Shown here: piece by piece, positions 1 through 12,290 of the stretch | Numbering within the stretch: the first letter of the stretch is position 1 | How the letters are laid out: each line of letters starts with the position of its first letter | Assembly (NCBI GenBank): GCA_963931865.1 | Contig: OZ007515.1 | Span: 4,761,321 to 4,825,320, forward strand | Length of the DNA: 64,000 nucleotides | Origin: Axinella damicornis | Lineage: Eukaryota > Porifera > Demospongiae > Axinellida > Axinellidae | Direction of reading: 5' to 3' | Program-made: the position numbers and the translations under genes | The notes under the pieces: generated by a model | What the model saw: the letters and a program-made list of their open reading frames with translations, nothing else | What the model was told of the DNA's origin: nothing | The model's database searches: none

Positions 1-3000
1 CAAGTAGAACAATTCTTACCACAAACATTAGTCCAGTCCAATATCTGAATTTGTCTTTGTATGGGCCTTGATATGCATCAAGTAGTGGTTTTATTCTATT
101 GACCCATCGCAGAAGGCGGTAACCTGACCTGGCTTGCAGACAGGGAGCTAGTAACACAAGTAGCGTGAAAGGAAGCACAACTGCTACAAATGTGACAACA
201 CTGACCACTACTAGTACAATGTGGCCACCTCTCCATGCTGGTCTGTTACCATCCAGTAGCCACACAGCTGAAGTGTCTCCATGCTGGTCTGTTAAAGTTG
301 TGAAGGATATAGCATCAGTGATATTTCGTAACAGTTTTGCGTATGACAAAAGGAACAGGGTGGCTAACACTGAAACTGTATTTGAGCCACTTACTCTAGC
401 GATCTTTGTGGAGTACCTGCTGGAATAGATCATTAATCCAACCAGGATCCAAATGTACAAAGGGAATGTAAACTGTAGCCACGTCCTGATGTATGCGTCC
501 ATGCTGTGGAAGAAGCAAACCTCTACCCCAAGGTCCAAGTTTAGCCAGGCTATGAAAACACCCAAGAAATCAGTAACTGTTCTAAAATTAGCTGTGCGAA
601 CAGGAAAGAAGATAGCATGATTTGCTCTCACAGTGTTAGCATAAAATATGAGACCATTGAGGGTTCCTGTGGACACAGTGAGGTTGCACTTCAGCAACAG
701 GAAAATAAGAGCAAACCCTGCCAGTGCAAAGGCAATGAAAAGAAGGACGTAAATGTCTGAACACTGTCTGCAGTGAGAGCTTCCAAGAGCCAAACTAAGT
801 CCAGATTGACATCCTCCACACAGGACTCCACTGCGATTGAATGCACACTGTTGGTCCTGGGCATGCAAGCTTATGTCATGGTCCTCTTGACTGCAGTAGT
901 CAAAGGGACAGTTGGTGTGGACCACTATCTCATTCGAATAGTTTCCGATCCACAGTGTGGCTGGCCGGTGGATTAGCTCAGTGTTGATGTCACATCTGAT
1001 TCCAGACTTCCTCAGCTGTGGAGCACACCCACATTCTGGTGGGTCACCTGACAGGTTGAATCCAAGTGGGCATGGGAGAAATGAGATTGCTAATACAGCA
1101 TGTTGTACATCTGAAAACACTGAGGGAGTTTCAACTGACAAATGCAACTGAATGGATTCTTGTGAGGTTCTAACTGAGTATGTCACATTTCCACATTCAT
1201 TGCCGAGTTCCTGTATACTCTGTCGATCTCCCAGCTCTGCTGAATTTTCAGTTGCTATTCTAGTACGTACAACTGCAGGTGATGCAAATCCATACTGACC
1301 AACTGCCTTGGCAAGAATGAGGAGCATTTGCCCCTGGAAACCTACAATTTCAGCCACGGAAGAGCAGTTGCGTCCGACTTCAACAAAGTGATGTTCACAG
1401 AAGCAGATCAAGCAGGGAATCGATGCAACCTCTGACTGGGTGAGTGTGTCATCTAATTGGAAGAGGAAGTGAAAGACTTCAGTTGTCAGGGGAAATGGCT
1501 GGTTTGAATGGGATTTTAGGTAACAGGATTCTAAACAGCCTCCAAATATTGAGTCTCCTGCTCCATCAGCTTTGTTGCCCTCCATCACAATCCTGACATC
1601 CACTTCCATAATGCTTCCATTGAAGCCATCAATTTGGAAGAAACAGGGACTTACAGGAACACATTCCTCATTGACTAGTATGCCACCTCCATAGTGTACT
1701 GCTGTGTTGTTGATCACATACATTATGGTGTGGGGTTTCAATATTATAGAGGAATTTGCAACCACGCTATTCACAAGAACGGCTAGAGCACCACCATCAA
1801 AGCCTGTGTTCCTGTAGAAGCCTAGTGTGCCATCAAGGTGAAGAATAGACTTCTCCATTAAAATGCAAGTGCAGGTATTCTCAGCAAAAGTAGAGTTTAC
1901 TAATGTGACGTTCATTGCTTGGCTTAGGTGGATGACTGCACACCTATTGTTAAAGTTGCTTAATGGCAGCTGCATGCCAGTATTCCTCAAAAATGTTGTG
2001 GATGCAAATGTGATGGAACCTCTTGTTGGCCATCTAAGAGCACTGATACCTACTGCTGTTGAATATACTGTGTTAGCTCTGTTCATAATAAACTTGGATT
2101 CTGATATATTCACAATAAACTGGAGTTTTAAATTCCAATCAATTGATAGGTAGAGTGCACCACCACCAATACTTGCAAAGTTTTTAAATAGTAGCGACCC
2201 AGATATGATCACTTGGGTACTCATTGCTGATGAAGGCTCAAGAGAACAAAAATCATATACTGTTTTTATGTGCATATAAACAGCAGAACTGAACTCTGCA
2301 ACATTATTGTTAAAAATGCAATGTTCAATGATTAGCCTTTGGCTTTGGGTATCGCATGAATCATGAAGCAACAGCAGGTACAGTGCCAGACCTCCACCCA
2401 AAGAATCACTGTTTCCATGATGAAATCTGGAGCTGCTTATGTGAACAGTGAGGTAGTGACTATACAGTGTATAGTCGAGGAACATGTTGGCTCCAACAGG
2501 AGAAACGTTATCATGCAGGCTGCAGTTATGCATCTGAATAAAAACTGTATGTGCAAGTATAAGCGAACTAATGTGCATTCCAAGACCTCCTCCACCAATC
2601 CTTTTTGAGGAATTAGCTTTCCTTGCTACTCCATAAGCAAACTCCGAGTGAAAAATACTCACATGTGGATACTTTGAAACTGCAAACAGAAATACAAAGA
2701 GAGCATTTCCACCAGGATCATTGTGTTCACTTGAGCCTGGACAACTGTGATGCGTGCCAACTCTTTCATGACGGGTTTTTTCTTTGTGACTTCTCCAGTT
2801 GCTACAGTGAAACTGGCAGTTGATCAAACTGGTTCCAACAACATTCCATTCCAGAAGACCATACCCATAGCTATTCATGACTCTAACATGCTCTAGCACT
2901 ACTGAAGATGACTCCGAGATTAACAGAGCTACATGAGGGCAACTAACGTCGAGAAGAAATTTCACTGATCCACAGTATTTCAGGTCCTTGTGGATTACCA

Positions 3001-3373
3001 ACCCACAAGCAAAGAATTCCGTGTGTGAAATATTCAACTGTTGAACATGATCAAATGTAAAACTCAGCATCCCATTGCAGTCTATAGTAGCATACCTTCC
3101 ATCCAAACTGCTCCCAACAAGAGACACATTGTTAACACCTCTCACAATCACCCAACTAGTCTCATTAACAGTGTGACTTCCAGGAAGGAAGTGGAACAAG
3201 GAGTTAGAAGTGAAATAAGCAGTAGTGTTCCTTACAACTGTGGACAGAGTGAGGCATGGCTGCTCGGTGTTGCAGTCAGGGGTAGATTCAGGCCTCACCC
3301 AGTACTCTCTGGCAGCAGACCAACCACTGTCAGAACACAAGAACAGCAGAAACACAAAGAGCTGAGAATCCAT
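1..3373 (-). CDS. Beta-helix multi-pass membrane protein, gene 1 (3' end outside window)
   Basis: An uninterrupted minus-strand frame runs from ATG at 3373-3371 to the left edge, about 1,124 codons without a stop. The start gives a signal peptide (MDSQLFVFLLFLCSDSGWSA). Then comes a long Asn/Ser-rich region with repeated GGG(I/L/A) turns, typical of a right-handed parallel beta-helix. A Cys-rich module follows (CAFNRSGVLCGGCQSGLS at about residues 841-858), then membrane segments from about residue 877 (LLFIAFALAGFALIFLLL). The frame leaves the window inside the motif YKDKFRYWTGLMFVVRIVLL, which in gene 2 lies in the fifth or sixth membrane segment, so two or three helices and the tail are missing. 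It is closely similar to the pseudogene at 38.5-45.3 kb and more distantly to gene 2. The product is probably a surface protein with an extracellular beta-helix; ligand and role are unknown. No intron is needed. Confidence 0.85.
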   Translation of the reverse strand, partial: MDSQLFVFLLFLCSDSGWSAAREYWVRPESTPDCNTEQPCLTLSTVVRNTTAYFTSNSLFHFLPGSHTVNETSWVIVRGVNNVSLVGSSLDGRYATIDCNGMLSFTFDHVQQLNISHTEFFACGLVIHKDLKYCGSVKFLLDVSCPHVALLISESSSVVLEHVRVMNSYGYGLLEWNVVGTSLINCQFHCSNWRSHKEKTRHERVGTHHSCPGSSEHNDPGGNALFVFLFAVSKYPHVSIFHSEFAYGVARKANSSKRIGGGGLGMHISSLILAHTVFIQMHNCSLHDNVSPVGANMFLDYTLYSHYLTVHISSSRFHHGNSDSLGGGLALYLLLLHDSCDTQSQRLIIEHCIFNNNVAEFSSAVYMHIKTVYDFCSLEPSSAMSTQVIISGSLLFKNFASIGGGALYLSIDWNLKLQFIVNISESKFIMNRANTVYSTAVGISALRWPTRGSITFASTTFLRNTGMQLPLSNFNNRCAVIHLSQAMNVTLVNSTFAENTCTCILMEKSILHLDGTLGFYRNTGFDGGALAVLVNSVVANSSIILKPHTIMYVINNTAVHYGGGILVNEECVPVSPCFFQIDGFNGSIMEVDVRIVMEGNKADGAGDSIFGGCLESCYLKSHSNQPFPLTTEVFHFLFQLDDTLTQSEVASIPCLICFCEHHFVEVGRNCSSVAEIVGFQGQMLLILAKAVGQYGFASPAVVRTRIATENSAELGDRQSIQELGNECGNVTYSVRTSQESIQLHLSVETPSVFSDVQHAVLAISFLPCPLGFNLSGDPPECGCAPQLRKSGIRCDINTELIHRPATLWIGNYSNEIVVHTNCPFDYCSQEDHDISLHAQDQQCAFNRSGVLCGGCQSGLSLALGSSHCRQCSDIYVLLFIAFALAGFALIFLLLKCNLTVSTGTLNGLIFYANTVRANHAIFFPVRTANFRTVTDFLGVFIAWLNLDLGVEVCFFHSMDAYIRTWLQFTFPLYIWILVGLMIYSSRYSTKIARVSGSNTVSVLATLFLLSYAKLLRNITDAISFTTLTDQHGDTSAVWLLDGNRPAWRGGHIVLVVVSVVTFVAVVLPFTLLVLLAPCLQARSGYRLLRWVNRIKPLLDAYQGPYKDKFRYWTGLMFVVRIVLL

Positions 3374-4519
3374 ACTCGAGTTGCAATTGCATAAGACTTC
3401 CACACATTCAATACTAAACCCACTACAACCACGATTATAGATAACTATGTTTACACATGAAATCACAAACTTTGATTTCATGGTGAAACAGAGTTAGCTA
3501 TAGCACGTTGCTACTGTTAGCAGATAATCATATGATGAGGTAGCTACAAGCAAATACATACAGGCTTCAGATTAGATAAAATTTCCCGAATCACTTTCAC
3601 TTGTGTCCTCCTTAGCTATCATTTGCAAACATCCAGCACAGCAGTAATTGCATGGTAGCAAACTTGATCATGACCATTCATTGTTCAATGACTGGTTACT
3701 GAATTCTATCATGATATAGCTAGCTAGAATCTAGAATTTAGTAACCAGTCATCCAATAATGAGCGGTGATGATCAGCTGGTATTTTGCGATGCCATGGGT
3801 GTTCGCAAATGATAAGGTGACTTTTTGTGTCAGCAATTTTATTTCACTGCATGCGAGTTGTTGACACATGAAATCACAAACTTTCACGCAGAGTATAATA
3901 CACAGACAATGATATGAGGTAATTGTTTAGCAGAACGCTATCAGTTTTACCTCAAGGTAGACCAAAACAGTTGTGCCTTTCAGTGCTATCCATCAGTACC
4001 TTTACTGGTATAGCTAGTAGTGAAATGCTAGCTGATCATGATGACAATAGCCCCATTGAAAGTTTCCTTATCCAATTTGTAAGCCTCACACTTTCCTTAG
4101 CTACCCACCTGTTCGCTCATGCTCTCTTCTAGCAACATTAGCAATCTGCAATAAAATTAATACACTCCTGGCCTATACAACTATAGCTACCAGGTGCTAG
4201 TACCTTTATAGCTAACTATAGGGCAGGGTTTCATGTGAAGCACCTGTTTCCCGTCTATACTTGGACAGGTAGCTACAATGACAAGGCACACCTGGTGAAC
4301 CAGCTGAACTCATGCATACAGGTACCACATGTTGGAAATTGAAAGGGAAGTTAGCTACACTCCAAACCCTGGACTGATGGATTCACCTTGCATGTGATGT
4401 TGCTATATAGCTACTTAATTGAGAATCTTGAGTGCATGCTTCATACAATGATGCTAATGCAACTACTTTTTAGAAGGTCAAGATAGCCCCTCCGACAGAT
4501 CAAGTTTTAACTCATTGCA

Positions 4520-4520
<1 letters not shown>

Positions 4521-4592
<72 letters not shown>
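4521..4592. repeat. (CA)n microsatellite
   Basis: An almost perfect CA dinucleotide run of about 72 bases, in the intergenic region between the two divergent beta-helix genes. Confidence 0.97.
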
Positions 4593-4595
<3 letters not shown>

Positions 4596-5097
4596 ACATA
4601 GCTATATGTTGTTTAAACAACGATTATCCTTGCAGACTGCTCATGCATTGGCGGGTTTGCGCATGCGCACTCTACGCAGCATTGCTTGTCCTGGCAGTTG
4701 CCTTTTGCATGATCAGTTGTTGCAGCCTTCATTTTGCCTTCAGTTGTTGCAGCCTTCATCAGTTTTGCCTTATCCACTTCACGTTTATACATTACTCCAT
4801 CACAAAGAGACATGATCTGAGCCAGGCCAATAACTAGAGGCCGCTCCACCCGAGTAATATACCACCAAGCTTTGGATAATATGCTTCATAGGGGGTATTC
4901 AAGTTAATCACTGGGTGCTTATGCCTATTATGGTATTATAAATGTGTGCCCCTGCAATTTAGCCATCCGGTTGGCCCAGCTCGCCCCCAATGGAGAGGTG
5001 CGGTGTAGCTACAGTGCATGGTGCATGCCGAGTTGCCTCTGTATGCAATCTGAGGAGATTAATGGATGACCTTTGACTAATAACTACTTACACTATG

Positions 5098-5197
5098 TCC
5101 CAGTCCCTCACCCAGCTTTTCGTCGCTTTCAGTACGATAAAGCGGGGCCGTACTGCAAGCAACGAAAAGCTGGGCATGGGACTGGGAACCAGGCTAG
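5098..5197. repeat. Foldback miniature element, GTTCCCAG family
   Basis: The two halves are inverted copies: CCCAGCTTTTCGTCGCTT on the left pairs with AAGCAACGAAAAGCTGGG on the right. The outer ends, GTCCCAGTCCC and GGGACTGGGAAC, also pair. The same terminal motif recurs at several other places in the window. Confidence 0.75.
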
Positions 5198-5858
5198 GCA
5201 TAAGGAATAGCTAAACAGATTGTGGACTGGGAACCAGGGTAGGCATAAGGAATAGCTAAACGGATTGTGGTTGCTGCAGCATGCACTTCACTGACTTCAG
5301 CTGCCTATGATAAGAAATGGACAATTTGTGTTTACTATATATGGCATATCTAATATGTGATGTCATATCTATGTATGTGGTTTGCTACTCCCACTGAAGC
5401 CTAACCAAAAAGACAACAAGAATCCACAAAATTTCCTTAAATGACATACTATTGCTATTTCTGCTGGTAGTTGGAAGCTGGCAGCTGTTACAGTAACTAT
5501 ATACACAGTAGCTAGCTAGGTAGACCTACATTCTGATTCTGCAACAAGCTAGATTGTTGGATCAGTTGAGAGATTCTTCACCTATAGCACAGTGAGTTCC
5601 CTAACGTTTAGCTATAGCTAGCTGTTCCTGTCTTGATATGATCAGTTCGTGCATGACTACTAACAACATGCACACATACTACACATATACATACTTATAC
5701 ATGTGTATGTGCGTAGTATTTAGTGTGTAAAAGTCTGTATACTCTATAGACACGTACACACATATTAGCACATCAGTACACACATGCTTACACACCTGCA
5801 CACATAATATATTACACAGTCACCTACACACACACAAACACATGCAGAAGACAGAAAG

Positions 5859-8800
5859 ATGCTCACTACTCAACTGCTGTGCATTACTCTTCTAATGGCA
5901 GTATACTTGCGAGTGGCCAGAATAGTTACATCATTAGGCCGAACATCACCACTGATCAGTGTGCTGATCAACCTGAAGTGGAAGCTCCATGCCTCACACT
6001 TGTGGAATACCTCCAACAAAGCCATCCATACCAAAGTATCTCAAACACAACGATTCATTTTCTACCTGGGAATCATTCAGTTTCAGAAAACCAATATCCA
6101 TCATGGTTCATTGTCTGGGATGCTGCCCATGTTTCCCTGATAGGTGAGAACTCCAATGTTCAAGTCAATATTTTGTGTGAAGGAAAATTTGGATTCATTT
6201 TTGAAGCCGTCTCAAACATGACCATCTCAAACCTTGCTTTTCATGAGTGCGGTTTGAAGATTCCTCACTTCAATATTCCCAATGCTGCCTTGTATCTTTG
6301 GAACGTGTTTTCACTAGTGCTTGAGAATGTTGGTGTTTACAAAAGTTATGGGTACGGAGTACTTGGGGTCAACGTAGTGGGGAATTCCTTTGTTAGGAAT
6401 TCCATGTTCGGCTTCAACAATTGGCATGCTGACCACTGTACTGGAGGGAAAAACACACAGGCATGCAGGGGAGGAAATGTGCTGTTCTTTTATGCAGAAT
6501 ACCAATACACTCATTCATATTCACAAAACCTAACGGTAGAGAACACCTCGCTAGAATATGGATTTGCTGGTACTGTGGAAGTCCCAAAGGCTGAAAGTGG
6601 AATAGACTATGGCGGAGTGGGAGGCCTGGGGTTCCTCCTGGAAATGAGCTCCTTTACTGTAGCAATTAACATTAGCAACGTTCAAATGGTTCACAACTTC
6701 CACCCGAGTGGATCAAACCTATTCATTGTCGTACAGGCAGGGTCTAAAACACCTGGCAATGTTTTTCACATAGAGAAGTGCACTTTCAGTCATGGTGGGT
6801 ATCATGTGCCATCATCGTCCACAGCTCTACAAGGTGGGGGTGTAACCATCGTGGAATATTGGACGAATCCAATCTCAGCCACAGATCAATCTGCAACACA
6901 ACTGAGTCGCACAGTGATTCACATTCAGCAATCAAACATTTCACACAACATTGCGCAATATGGTGGCGGTATTTCCTTTGTACGAACTATTAAAACTCAG
7001 TACACACCAATCCCAACTGGTGTTGCAACACATTTAAAACTGGACAGCTGCCTATTTAGTGATAATAAGGCTTCTGAGGGTGGTTCAATCATAGATGCAA
7101 AACCATTCATTGGCTTCTATAGTAGTCCTCTAATAGAGAGTGGATGCTATGACAGCAATTACCGATCTGAATGGATAGTTAACATTTCAAGTTGTGTATT
7201 TGAAAACAATGCTGTAAGCGGGCTCGGTGGATTGTCCTTTTCAAACTATCCAAGCAATCTGGCAGCATCCGAATATAAAATATCCCAACATGTTCTTGTA
7301 TCCAACTGTACATTTGCGGCCAATGAAGGGGAATTGGGAACTGTCCTCTACATCAATCCAGACCCCAGCGGGAGTATTGTTGTTCACATTGAGGACTCAC
7401 AGTTTCACAGCAATGCTGTCAGGACACTGGGGTCAAATACTGCAGTGGACATTACTCTAAAAGGCAGTGTTGTGTATGTAGAGGGTTGTGAAAGGTGCTT
7501 GGTGGTTTCAGATTCAACATTTGAAAACAACTTTGAAACTGTACTTTTTGTTAAAAACTCTCAAATCATCATGCACAGTAATGTTCTGATTATCAATAAC
7601 GCCAATGGCAATGGAGCCATTACACTCTATAGCAGTCAAAAGCAATCATTGCTATACTTTGAACCTAATACACATCTTAATATAACCAACAACACATCAG
7701 CAGATCAAGGAGGAGGGATACAGGTCCAAAGTGCACTCCCCTACAATCCTGAATTCTGCTTCTTCCAATTTACTGGGGCTCCTAATGCTTCAGTTACCAT
7801 GCAAAACAACACTGCTGTTATAGCAGGGGACTCGATATACAGTAGTGCGTCTTTTGATTATTGCAAGCTTGCTATTGTGGACCCAGGCACACGTCAAGTA
7901 CGTCAGATGAAACAGTTGACTAGAGATGTCTTCGACACATTTTTTCACATCCTTCCACCCCACTCACTATCAGAGGTAGCCTCAAATCCTTACAAGGTCT
8001 GTATATGCCACCATGGAGTGCCAGCCTGTAATGACAGAGAAGTCAATATTTCATCACACTATCCGGGGGAGTCATTCAATATCACTGCAATTGCTGTGGG
8101 ACAGTTCGATGGGTCTGCTCCGGCTTTAGTACAAGCTGTTATCAATGCAGACTATAATGCAACCCTTGCACCAGGAGAATCATTTCAGCACCTTTCAAGG
8201 GAGTGTACCAATCTAACACTTTCAGTACACACGGCGGTAAACTCAACAGTTCAAATAGGCCTCTTAACCAAGGAAGGTTTAGGGAACATTTATGTTGGTA
8301 TTGACTCACCAATAGGGGTAACCCAAGCAATCATGAACAACGCCACTGATGAACTGATCACAATCATGGATTCTGAACGGTATCTGAACATTGAAGTACC
8401 TACCTATTCAGGGTTGCCCCATAGCCTTTGAAGTAAGTCAGACATTACTTAAATGTGACTGCAGTTTGTACATCAAGAACAATGGTATTACCTCCTGCAA
8501 TATCAACAATCAATCCCTACACCGACCTGCTGAAAAATGGATTGGGCTGATGAATAAACAATATGGTATGGGAATCACAATACACAATCACTGCCCACTT
8601 GACTACTGCAAGCCTGAAGATAACGACATTCAATTAGCTCAACCAGACAAACAGTGTACCCAAGGACACAGTGGCATCCTCTGTGGAGAATGCAGTCCAG
8701 GACTCAGCCTTGCCCTAGGGACATCTAACTGCATGAAATGCTCGAATGTCTACCTCCTTCTCCTCGCCCCATTTGCTCTCGCTGGAGTGATTCTTGTATC

Positions 8801-9980
8801 CCTGCTATTGAAGTGCAACCTCACTGTATCTGAAGGAACGCTTAATGGGCTGATCCTCTATGCTAATATCCTCGGAATTAACCGCACAATATACTTCACT
8901 GCAACACCCTCAAGCCTGTATATGAGGATCCTGGCCGTCTTCATTGCCTGGCTCAACCTTGATCTAGGAATTGAGACATGCTTTTACAGTGGTCTGGATG
9001 CTTATGTTAAGACGTGGCTGCAGTTTGCATTCCCAATCTACGTCTGGTTGCTGGCAGGAGTCATGATAGTTCTTAGCTGGTATTCATCACTTGGAAGAAG
9101 GCTGATTGGATCAAATGCTGTTCATGTATTGGCTACACTGTTTCTCCTCGCTTATGCCAAGATCCTCCTCACTATTATCAACATAATATCTTTCACTGTC
9201 TTGATAGACGAACAAGGGACCTCTGAGATTGTATGGCTAATTGACGGTAATATCCCATTTCTCGGTGGTAAGCACAGCATTTTGTTTGCGATGGCGGTTC
9301 TAGCAACTGTTCTCTTCATCATTCCCTTTACCCTTTTGATTCTACTTGCCCCCTGCCTTCAAGCACGATCACACCTCAGGGCACTTCGCTGGGTGAACAA
9401 ACTGAAGCCACTACTGGATGCCTACATGGGACCGTACAAGGACAAGTTCAGATCCTGGCCTGGATTGATGCTACTGCTTCGCATTGTCTTATTTATTAGT
9501 AATATTCTGGGAGATCCAGCGGTGAATCTCCTTGTTACGGGCACTACAGTGGTATTGCTGCTCACATACTGGGCACATTCTGGCATGATATACAAGTCAC
9601 GATTCCCGAACGTGCTGGAGTCCTTCTTTATCCTCAACTTGGGTATTCTGGTGCTTGCATCCAATTTTGTTCAAAGCTCGGACAGGTTTCAACTCCAAGG
9701 TGAACTAATAGTCACCTGTATTCTAGTGTCTGGTGCCCTTTTAGCATCAATTGCCATTCTGCTTTTCCATTTCTACAAGCAAATCAAGAAGCAGCAGTTC
9801 CAATGCTGCAAGAAACGGCATGCGTATATTTCAGTCCCTCAAGAAGATCCCAGTGGAGATGAGTGCGGTACTCCACCTAATGATCCATTTCCACATCTGC
9901 CAACTGTTACTATCATAGACATGAATGAACTTCGGGAAAGTCTGCTTTCAGATGAACACGATGACCCCCAAAACCATTAA
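5859..9980 (+). CDS. Beta-helix multi-pass membrane protein, gene 2 (two frame breaks)
   Basis: Three in-phase blocks make one family member. Block 1 starts at ATG 5859 with a hydrophobic leader (MLTTQLLCITLLMA). Block 2 is 5921-8395, the beta-helix, with repeated GGG(I/V) turns and NxS/T sites. Block 3 is 8412-9980, with a Cys-rich module (CTQGHSGILCGECSPGLS), eight or nine hydrophobic segments and a charged tail ending near SLLSDEHDDPQNH. Block 2 has no upstream ATG of its own, since its frame opens with GTG at 5879, so the leader needs a frame change. The gaps at 5901-5920 and 8396-8411 are exactly GT...AG and their removal restores frame, giving about 1,361 residues. A single-base indel at each place would do the same and fits the length of gene 1 slightly better at the first site. 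It could therefore be a gene with ultra-short introns, a recently broken gene or an assembly error. Function unknown; probably a plasma-membrane surface protein. Confidence 0.75.
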
Positions 9981-11030
9981 CTGTGTCCTCGGCAATTTAA
10001 TTAATCTTTGCAATCGTTATATGTAGATTGGCATGGATGATTATGTATCCATCGGATTATACTTTATCTGTGAATTAGGTTGCTTCGAATTCCTGTGTTT
10101 TTGGTCATTAGCTTTATGTGCCAGCATTTTTTTAATTATCACGACCTTAGTATTCCTGTATTGAACCCTGTAGTTAGGCTTCTTGAATTGTGCAGTGGGT
10201 TTCCATGTATATAGTCATTGATGTAAACATGTTTACTGAAATTCGAAACCTACAGGTGGTTAAGTGATTACATTCCACCATTATAGGTCTTGAATTTTAT
10301 AGCGAGGTATTACAGATGGAAGTACTTGGGAATCACTTCTCTGATAAGTACTATGTTGTTTGCATGTATTTATAGTAAAAACATATAGTAGGTTGGGCCA
10401 ACACATGCACACAAACTCTCTCCTATACTGCAATTACCTGTCAAATTTCCTCAGGTGGTTTTATGCAGTAATCACATTCAATCCCAATCCTTCAACTTTA
10501 ATGCCTCATCACCTTGTTACATAGGACTAAGTTCCATTGTATCTGCACTTTGCCAGCATGCAGTAAACTAACTCATCACACCAGACGACATATGTAATGC
10601 ACTGCAAATTGGTATATAATCTACTATTATACAAAATACTTAGTGCAACTCACTGACCTGAGACAGCCGTTGATCTTTGAAAAGTGTGCATTATCCACAC
10701 TAAAGTGGGCAATAAGCGATTTAATGCTCCGTCATGTCTGAGGCGTCTGATTTGTTGTGGGTCACATGAGTAGTACTAAATCACTTTAGTGTGACCACAG
10801 TACAGATTCCCACTTGCTGTAGCTATGTGGTCAACAACAAGCACTAGTATACCAGACTTGTTCTCATAGTTGGATGCTGCTCATTATGGGCTCCTAGTAG
10901 CTACCATAGATAGTAGAATACTCGCGTGAGTGGGATATGATCTCTGGAACTGGGGGTAGTTGAATTGACTTTTGTTCTCTGAGCTATAGGAATTTGTGCA
11001 GAGTCAATTATTTATGAGATCATGTAAGTT
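9981..11030. other. 3' flank of gene 2, no gene seen
   Basis: AT-rich sequence that should include the gene 2 3' UTR. A diverged copy of the gene 2 tail and its first 150 bases of 3' flank lies at 33.25-33.49 kb. Around 10690-10800 an imperfect inverted repeat (CCACACTAAAGTG paired with CACTTTAGTGTG) may be a small foldback element. I see no coding exon. Confidence 0.5.
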
Positions 11031-11039
11031 ATTAAACCG

Positions 11040-12290
11040 TCGCTCCTCTCCCACAGCATTTGCTTCTCACGATCCAGACCTGGTGGGCCAAGCACACACG
11101 GAGAACCCCCTCTGGAGAAAAACCATTAATCATATTCGTGAAACCCAGAAGCCGAGCAATTTGTGCAGTTTTGATGCAGGACCTCCCTAAATTTGGACTG
11201 TATCTAATGGTGGACCATTGGTGGTACATCTGTACATCAGTGATCCACTGATCCCACACCATCAGTGTGCATGTTTGCGCCAAATGCCTGTCCTGTCTGA
11301 GGCGGCCACTGAGAGCCCTTCAAACCCTCAGTTCTTACTTAGAGCACAGAACCGTGGCGCCTCGCCGCGCTCAGTACTCCTGTGCGGCCTAATCTATGTG
11401 TGGCCGGCCATCAATCACGCGCGCGCCGCACGCATATGAATAGGGATTTACTCTAGCCACATGGTCACCACAAAATTCTGCGTACTAACTATCCAAGGTC
11501 TCCCTCTTCCGTGCCGTTCTTCAGCTCTCACTTCTCTTGTAGGCACCAGCAATATTGAACTACTCATCCAGCAGCGCAAGTTGAATTTTGTCAACTCTGT
11601 CATTAATCTTGATGAAGACTCGCTAGCAAGGAACAGTGAAGGAAGCTCCTCCTAGCCAGAGCCAGTGCCCCCAATCCTTCTGGGGCGACCTTGTCACTAC
11701 TGAACACCCTGGACAATTAAGTATCAGCTCCCTGATCTTCCTAATCTCCTAACTCAACCAATCACCTTCCTGGAAATCTTCAATCAGGAAACAAGTGAAT
11801 ATCAGGTCTTATTTGGCATCCCTAGAGGAATGTGTTGAAGACCATATCTCTGAATGTGATCCTCTATAGCTCATTGGTCTATCACTGTTGGTGATACTAA
11901 ACGAACTCGTGCAAGTAACTTTCGAATCCGACTCTTGCTTGGCTGTGATGGCCTGGAAAAAGATGCAGCCAGATTCTGGTGTAGGAGCATGCATGGCCCT
12001 CCCAATGATCCCAGCTGTAAACTCTGTGGTGCTCCTATGGAGGATGCTGAGCACTTCATCTCCCATTGCCCCTCCCTTAAAGAAGAGAGGTGCCGTCTGC
12101 TCAGCTCCGCCCCTCCCTCTGTGAGTGCGCTCCTCCCTGACCATCGCGTGGGGCCACGTGAATTTTCTGACGTCATCCTAGGAAAGTGCTGGATCGATGA
12201 CCGTGCTACCCAAGCGTTCTGCATCGACTACCTGAGTGCTCTCAAGGAATCCCGTAGATCCATTCTGTCTGACCCATAGGCCTGTGTACA
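11040..12290 (+). mobile_element. Decayed LINE, 3' part of the polymerase ORF
   Basis: Several plus-strand frames in succession resemble the C-terminal end of a non-LTR retrotransposon ORF2. The clearest is 11935-12279, which contains a zinc-binding motif of the zf-RVT kind (CKLCGAPMEDAEHFISHC, pattern CxxC...HxxxxC) followed by a short tail. Upstream, 11461-11655 carries the Leu-rich, Arg-rich stretch usually found between reverse transcriptase and this zinc motif (LPLPCRSSALTSLVG ... LNFVNSVINLDEDSLARN). The frame switches several times, so this is an inactive relic. Its boundaries are approximate and no poly(A) tail was identified. Confidence 0.6.

Larger units (their letters stand above)
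3374..5858. other. Divergent intergenic region between beta-helix genes 1 and 2
   Basis: No coding region is supported here. The two family members diverge from this 2.5-kb interval, so it must hold both promoters, but no convincing TATA box or initiator stands out. It contains a long CA microsatellite, a foldback element at 5098-5197 and a short local duplication at about 4710-4765 (repeated TTGTTGCAGCCTTCAT). The last 200 bases before gene 2 are rich in ACACA/TACAC runs. Confidence 0.6.

Noticed and set aside
165..3394. Several plus-strand frames of 60-120 codons
   Set aside because: All lie opposite the long minus-strand frame of beta-helix gene 1, which has a signal peptide and clear homology to the other family members.
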